A stretch of 64,000 bases of DNA from Bacillota bacterium (GTDB lineage Bacteria > Bacillota > Clostridia > Lachnospirales > Bianqueaceae). How positions within the stretch are numbered: the stretch's first letter is position 1; the number at the start of each line of letters is the position of its first letter. Made by a program: the position numbers and the translations under genes. This document shows, piece by piece, positions 61,537-64,000 of the stretch. The notes under the pieces are model-generated. The model worked only from the letters and a program-made list of their open reading frames with translations. It had not been told where the DNA came from and did not search any database. Where the stretch lies: positions 186,001-250,000 of the forward strand of contig JAFRUE010000002.1 of the NCBI GenBank assembly GCA_017441925.1, written 5' to 3'.

Positions 61537-61572
61537 AAAAAAGAAGCGGCGCCGGACGTGCGGTACCGCTTC
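61537..61572 (-). terminator. Intrinsic terminator of the transketolase operon
   Basis: Stem GAAGCGG/CCGCTTC (61566-61572 with 61543-61549) with a GC-rich inner part and T6 on the minus strand, 10 nt after the stop at 61582. Confidence 0.88.
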
Positions 61573-61581
61573 ATGAGTTCC

Positions 61582-62550
61582 TTACGCAAACAGGGACCGG
61601 ACCGCCTGCCGGATTCCCTCGGCATTCAGCCCGTACGTGTCAAAGACTTCTTTAGAAGTACCGGTAATGACCGGTGCGTCAGGCAGCGCGAGATTGACGA
61701 CTCTCTTCGGGCAGGCAGCCGCCACGGCCTGACTGACCATGGAGCCCAGCCCGCCGAACGGAGCATGCTCCTCGACCGTAACATAACCTTTTACCGTCGG
61801 TGCAAGTTTCAGGATTGCCTCGGTATCAAAGGGTTTTACGCAGTACATATCCACAACCGCCGCGTGAATGCCCGATGCCGCGAGCGCTTTCGCCGCTTCG
61901 ATCGCAGGACGCACCATCTCACCGCAGGCCACGATTGCGGCGTCCGGATTCTCCGTGTCGCAGAGTACCGTCGCTTTGTCCATCTCAAAGGGACAGTTCT
62001 CCGCAGAATAAATATCCTCCACCGGATTGCGGCCTACGCGTACGTAGGCGCATTTCTGATCCGTCAGCAGTGCCCGGATCAGCTTCGCGGTCTGATGCTG
62101 GTCGGAAGGAAGATATACGCGCATATTCGGGATGGCCGAGAACGCCGCAATATCCTGAGCACTGTGATGGCTCATGCCCAGCGCACCGTAGCTCACGCCG
62201 CCGGAGATACCGATCAGCTTCACATTCGTATCCGAATAGGCACAGTCGATCTTGGCCTGTTCATAGCTTCTTGTCGAGAGGAAACACGCCGGCGAAAAAG
62301 CATAGGGCTTTTTGCCGCACTTGGCCAGTCCTGCGGAGATGCTTACCAGATTCTGCTCCGCGATGCCGACCTCAATGCTCTGCTGTGGAAATGCGTTGAA
62401 AAACGGCGTCATAGAAGCGGATCCGCGGGAGTCGCTGCACAGGGCGACCACATTGCGGTCGTCTGCCGCCGCGGCCATTAATGTATCGCAAATCGCCTGC
62501 CTATTCGGGATTTTGTTGCCGACAGTATTCAGTTCAGGCAGCTTATGCAT
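61582..62550 (-). CDS. Transketolase, C-terminal subunit (split enzyme)
   Basis: 322 residues from the ATG at 62550 (AGGAGG, 9 nt). It holds the pyrimidine-binding half of transketolase: GIAEQNLVSISAGLA, YGALGMSHHSAQDIA and the C-terminal domain VEEHAPFGGLGSMV. The start overlaps the end of the N-terminal subunit gene by 8 nt. The two subunits form a heteromeric thiamine-diphosphate enzyme moving two-carbon units between sugars. Confidence 0.93.
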   Translation of the reverse strand: MHKLPELNTVGNKIPNRQAICDTLMAAAADDRNVVALCSDSRGSASMTPFFNAFPQQSIEVGIAEQNLVSISAGLAKCGKKPYAFSPACFLSTRSYEQAKIDCAYSDTNVKLIGISGGVSYGALGMSHHSAQDIAAFSAIPNMRVYLPSDQHQTAKLIRALLTDQKCAYVRVGRNPVEDIYSAENCPFEMDKATVLCDTENPDAAIVACGEMVRPAIEAAKALAASGIHAAVVDMYCVKPFDTEAILKLAPTVKGYVTVEEHAPFGGLGSMVSQAVAAACPKRVVNLALPDAPVITGTSKEVFDTYGLNAEGIRQAVRSLFA

Positions 62551-63379
62551 GGGCCAGTTCCTCCTTCCGTGTCTCAAGATCTGCTTCGATCCTAGCATAT
62601 TCTTCGGCAGTCGGCACCTTATGATGCCAGGGTGCCTTGTTCTCCATCACAGCAGAACCGCGTCCCTTCACTGTATGCGCGATCACCACGCTCGGCTGTC
62701 CTTTGGTGCACTTTGCTTCGCTAAAAGCCGCGTCCAGACTGTCCATATCGTTGCCATCGCACTCGATCACGTGCCAGCCGAACGCTGCAAAGCGCTCTGC
62801 AAGCGGCTCGTGGCTCATGACATCCTCCGTGGAACCGGAGATCTGCAGTCCATTGCGATCCACAACGGCACAGAGATTGTCAAGCTTATAATGCCCTGCT
62901 GCCATCGCGCCTTCCCAGACACTGCCTTCGGCAAGCTCTCCATCACCCATGACCGTATAGACCCTGTACGAAGCCTGATCCATTTTGCCTGCCAGTGCCA
63001 TGCCGATACTGACCGGCAGCCCATGCCCGAGCGATCCGGAATTCATCTCCACGCCCGGCAGCGTATTGTGCGGATGTCCGATGAATTCGCTGCCGTAGCG
63101 GGAAAACGTGTTCTTATAAGTCTCATAGTCGAAGAAGCCTTTTTCGGACAGGACTGTGTAGTAGCTCTCGACGGAGTGTCCTTTGCTCAGGACAAATCTG
63201 TCCCTGCCGGGGTCATCCTGATTCTCCGGCGAGATATTCATATGCTTGAAATACAGCATGACGAGCACATCCATCACACTCATGTCCCCGCCGATATGAC
63301 CGGCTCCGGCGCCCATGATCACGTCGACAGTCTTCTTACGCAGCTCATAGGCCAATACCGACAATTCTTTATTTGTCAT
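62543..63379 (-). CDS. Transketolase, N-terminal subunit (split enzyme)
   Basis: 278 residues with the thiamine-diphosphate motif GDGELAEGSVWEGAMAAGHYKLDN and GAGAGHIGGDMSVMDVL at the N-terminus, GSLGHGLPVSIGMALAGK in the middle. It starts just 2 nt after the fucose-isomerase-like stop, so the three right-edge genes form one operon. Confidence 0.93.
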   Translation of the reverse strand: MTNKELSVLAYELRKKTVDVIMGAGAGHIGGDMSVMDVLVMLYFKHMNISPENQDDPGRDRFVLSKGHSVESYYTVLSEKGFFDYETYKNTFSRYGSEFIGHPHNTLPGVEMNSGSLGHGLPVSIGMALAGKMDQASYRVYTVMGDGELAEGSVWEGAMAAGHYKLDNLCAVVDRNGLQISGSTEDVMSHEPLAERFAAFGWHVIECDGNDMDSLDAAFSEAKCTKGQPSVVIAHTVKGRGSAVMENKAPWHHKVPTAEEYARIEADLETRKEELAHA

Positions 63380-63381
63380 CC

Positions 63382-64000
63382 TTATACCTCGTCAAATATC
63401 ACGTCTTCGCCGTGAAGATATGCCTTGACCTTGTCTTCGATCGGATCGTACAGGTCAGGCTTAACACCGATATACTTACAGGCTTCATACACGACCGGAA
63501 CCACGTCGCCGTGGATCGCCGCGACATGATGGATATACGGGCCTTCAACGACTTTTGCCTCAAGCCGCTTCAGGTTCGCGACCTCGACCCAGACGTACGT
63601 GCCGCGCGTCCAGGGGCCTTCAATGCCTCTCGCATGGCCGAGCAGGATCGAATACTCACCTTCATCGCCGTCAAAACGGACCAGGCTCATCGGGCCGTGC
63701 TTGGCCTCGGCGCTGACCGCGCCGTTCTCTGGGAAAGCGACCGGCACACAGATGGTCGGTTTTTCTTTCGCGACGGAAATCGGCCAGGGACCGCAGTGCT
63801 GCAGCAGCTCGCCGTTATCGTTGTCGGGATGGCGCACGGTCCAGTCGGAGAACATGACGCGCCGCTCGTTCAGTGTCGCGGCCTCCGCGATCAGCTGGGA
63901 AACAGCACCGTGGATATCCGTTTCGCATACGACCGGGATGCCCTCTTCATTGAGCAGAGAATTGGCCGCGCAGGGCATGATGTGGATCTCGTCCTGCAGC
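63382..64000 (-). CDS. L-fucose/L-arabinose isomerase-like protein (5' part cut by the window)
   Basis: The last 206 codons are visible; the frame is open at the right edge. ETDIHGAVSQLI, SDWTVRHPDNDNGELLQHCG (a metal-ligand region with a histidine near GELLQHCG) and HGPMSLVRFDGDEGEYSIL match the C-terminal domain of the fucose/arabinose isomerase superfamily. These enzymes interconvert aldoses and ketoses with Mn2+. Linked to a split transketolase, it suggests an aldose is isomerised to a ketose and then cleaved by the transketolase. The sugar cannot be named. Confidence 0.85.
   Translation of the reverse strand, partial: LQDEIHIMPCAANSLLNEEGIPVVCETDIHGAVSQLIAEAATLNERRVMFSDWTVRHPDNDNGELLQHCGPWPISVAKEKPTICVPVAFPENGAVSAEAKHGPMSLVRFDGDEGEYSILLGHARGIEGPWTRGTYVWVEVANLKRLEAKVVEGPYIHHVAAIHGDVVPVVYEACKYIGVKPDLYDPIEDKVKAYLHGEDVIFDEV

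Noticed and set aside
1-64000. Insertion sequences, prophage or integrative elements
   Set aside because: No transposase, integrase, phage structural gene or paired attachment site was found, though the 58.7-61.4 kb part looks accessory.

Overview
The window looks like a chromosomal segment of a low-to-mid GC Bacillota (class Clostridia), probably a gut- or rumen-associated anaerobe. Support comes from a Bacillus-type tmk-darA-holB-ricT-trmN6-rsmI replication/tRNA gene string, a sortase-anchored giant surface protein, a yybP-ykoY riboswitch, a DUF1836 regulator, AGGAGG ribosome sites, sigma-A-type promoters and many cytoplasmic glycosidases. The exact genus cannot be read from the sequence.

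Region by region: (1) 1-1.5 kb, a HIT-murG operon cut at the left edge. (2) 1.7-11.2 kb, one gene for a 3160-residue wall-anchored adhesin with a duplicated N-terminal module, SpaA/FctA-like and Cna-B repeats and a VPATG sorting motif. (3) 11.6-16.2 kb, the replication/tRNA-modification operon tmk to rsmI. (4) 16.3-24.7 kb, a secreted GH25 muramidase with four peptidoglycan-binding modules, a phosphosugar mutase, a PEGA-repeat membrane protein and the CCA-adding enzyme. (5) 24.8-31.2 kb, an Lrp/AsnC regulator, tRNA-Pro(GGG), ogt, a flotillin-like SPFH gene behind a manganese (yybP-ykoY) riboswitch, corA, a YdcF-like membrane protein and a nitroreductase.

(6) 31.2-58 kb, a carbohydrate-catabolism district. 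It holds a Gfo/Idh/MocA dehydrogenase with an epimerase-PmoA/DUF6807 fusion, hemolysin III plus DUF1836, and a GH78-GH5-GPH symporter operon facing an AraC regulator. Next come an SDR plus four tandem ThuA-like genes, a GH29 fucosidase and a GH2 enzyme facing outward. Then follows a run of PaaI thioesterase, a large adenosine-deaminase-like protein with a C-terminal Rossmann/SLOG-like extension, SIMPL, Pr6Pr, SMP-30 and PAP2, and finally a second Gfo/Idh/MocA-isomerase pair. None of these glycosidases has a signal peptide, so the loci appear built to take up small glycosides and split, oxidise or isomerise them inside the cell.

(7) 57.9-64 kb, an APH(3')-like kinase, a PD-(D/E)XK-like orphan, mnmA in a stretch rich in TGTCAG motifs, and at the right edge a split transketolase with an L-fucose-isomerase-like gene.

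The most unusual items are the Mn2+ riboswitch in front of a flotillin-like gene, the deaminase with a nucleotide-sensor-like tail, the four-gene ThuA array, the epimerase-PmoA fusion, and the TGTCAG-rich non-coding stretches around mnmA. No CRISPR array, insertion sequence or prophage was seen. All assignments come from reading the sequence; no database search was run.
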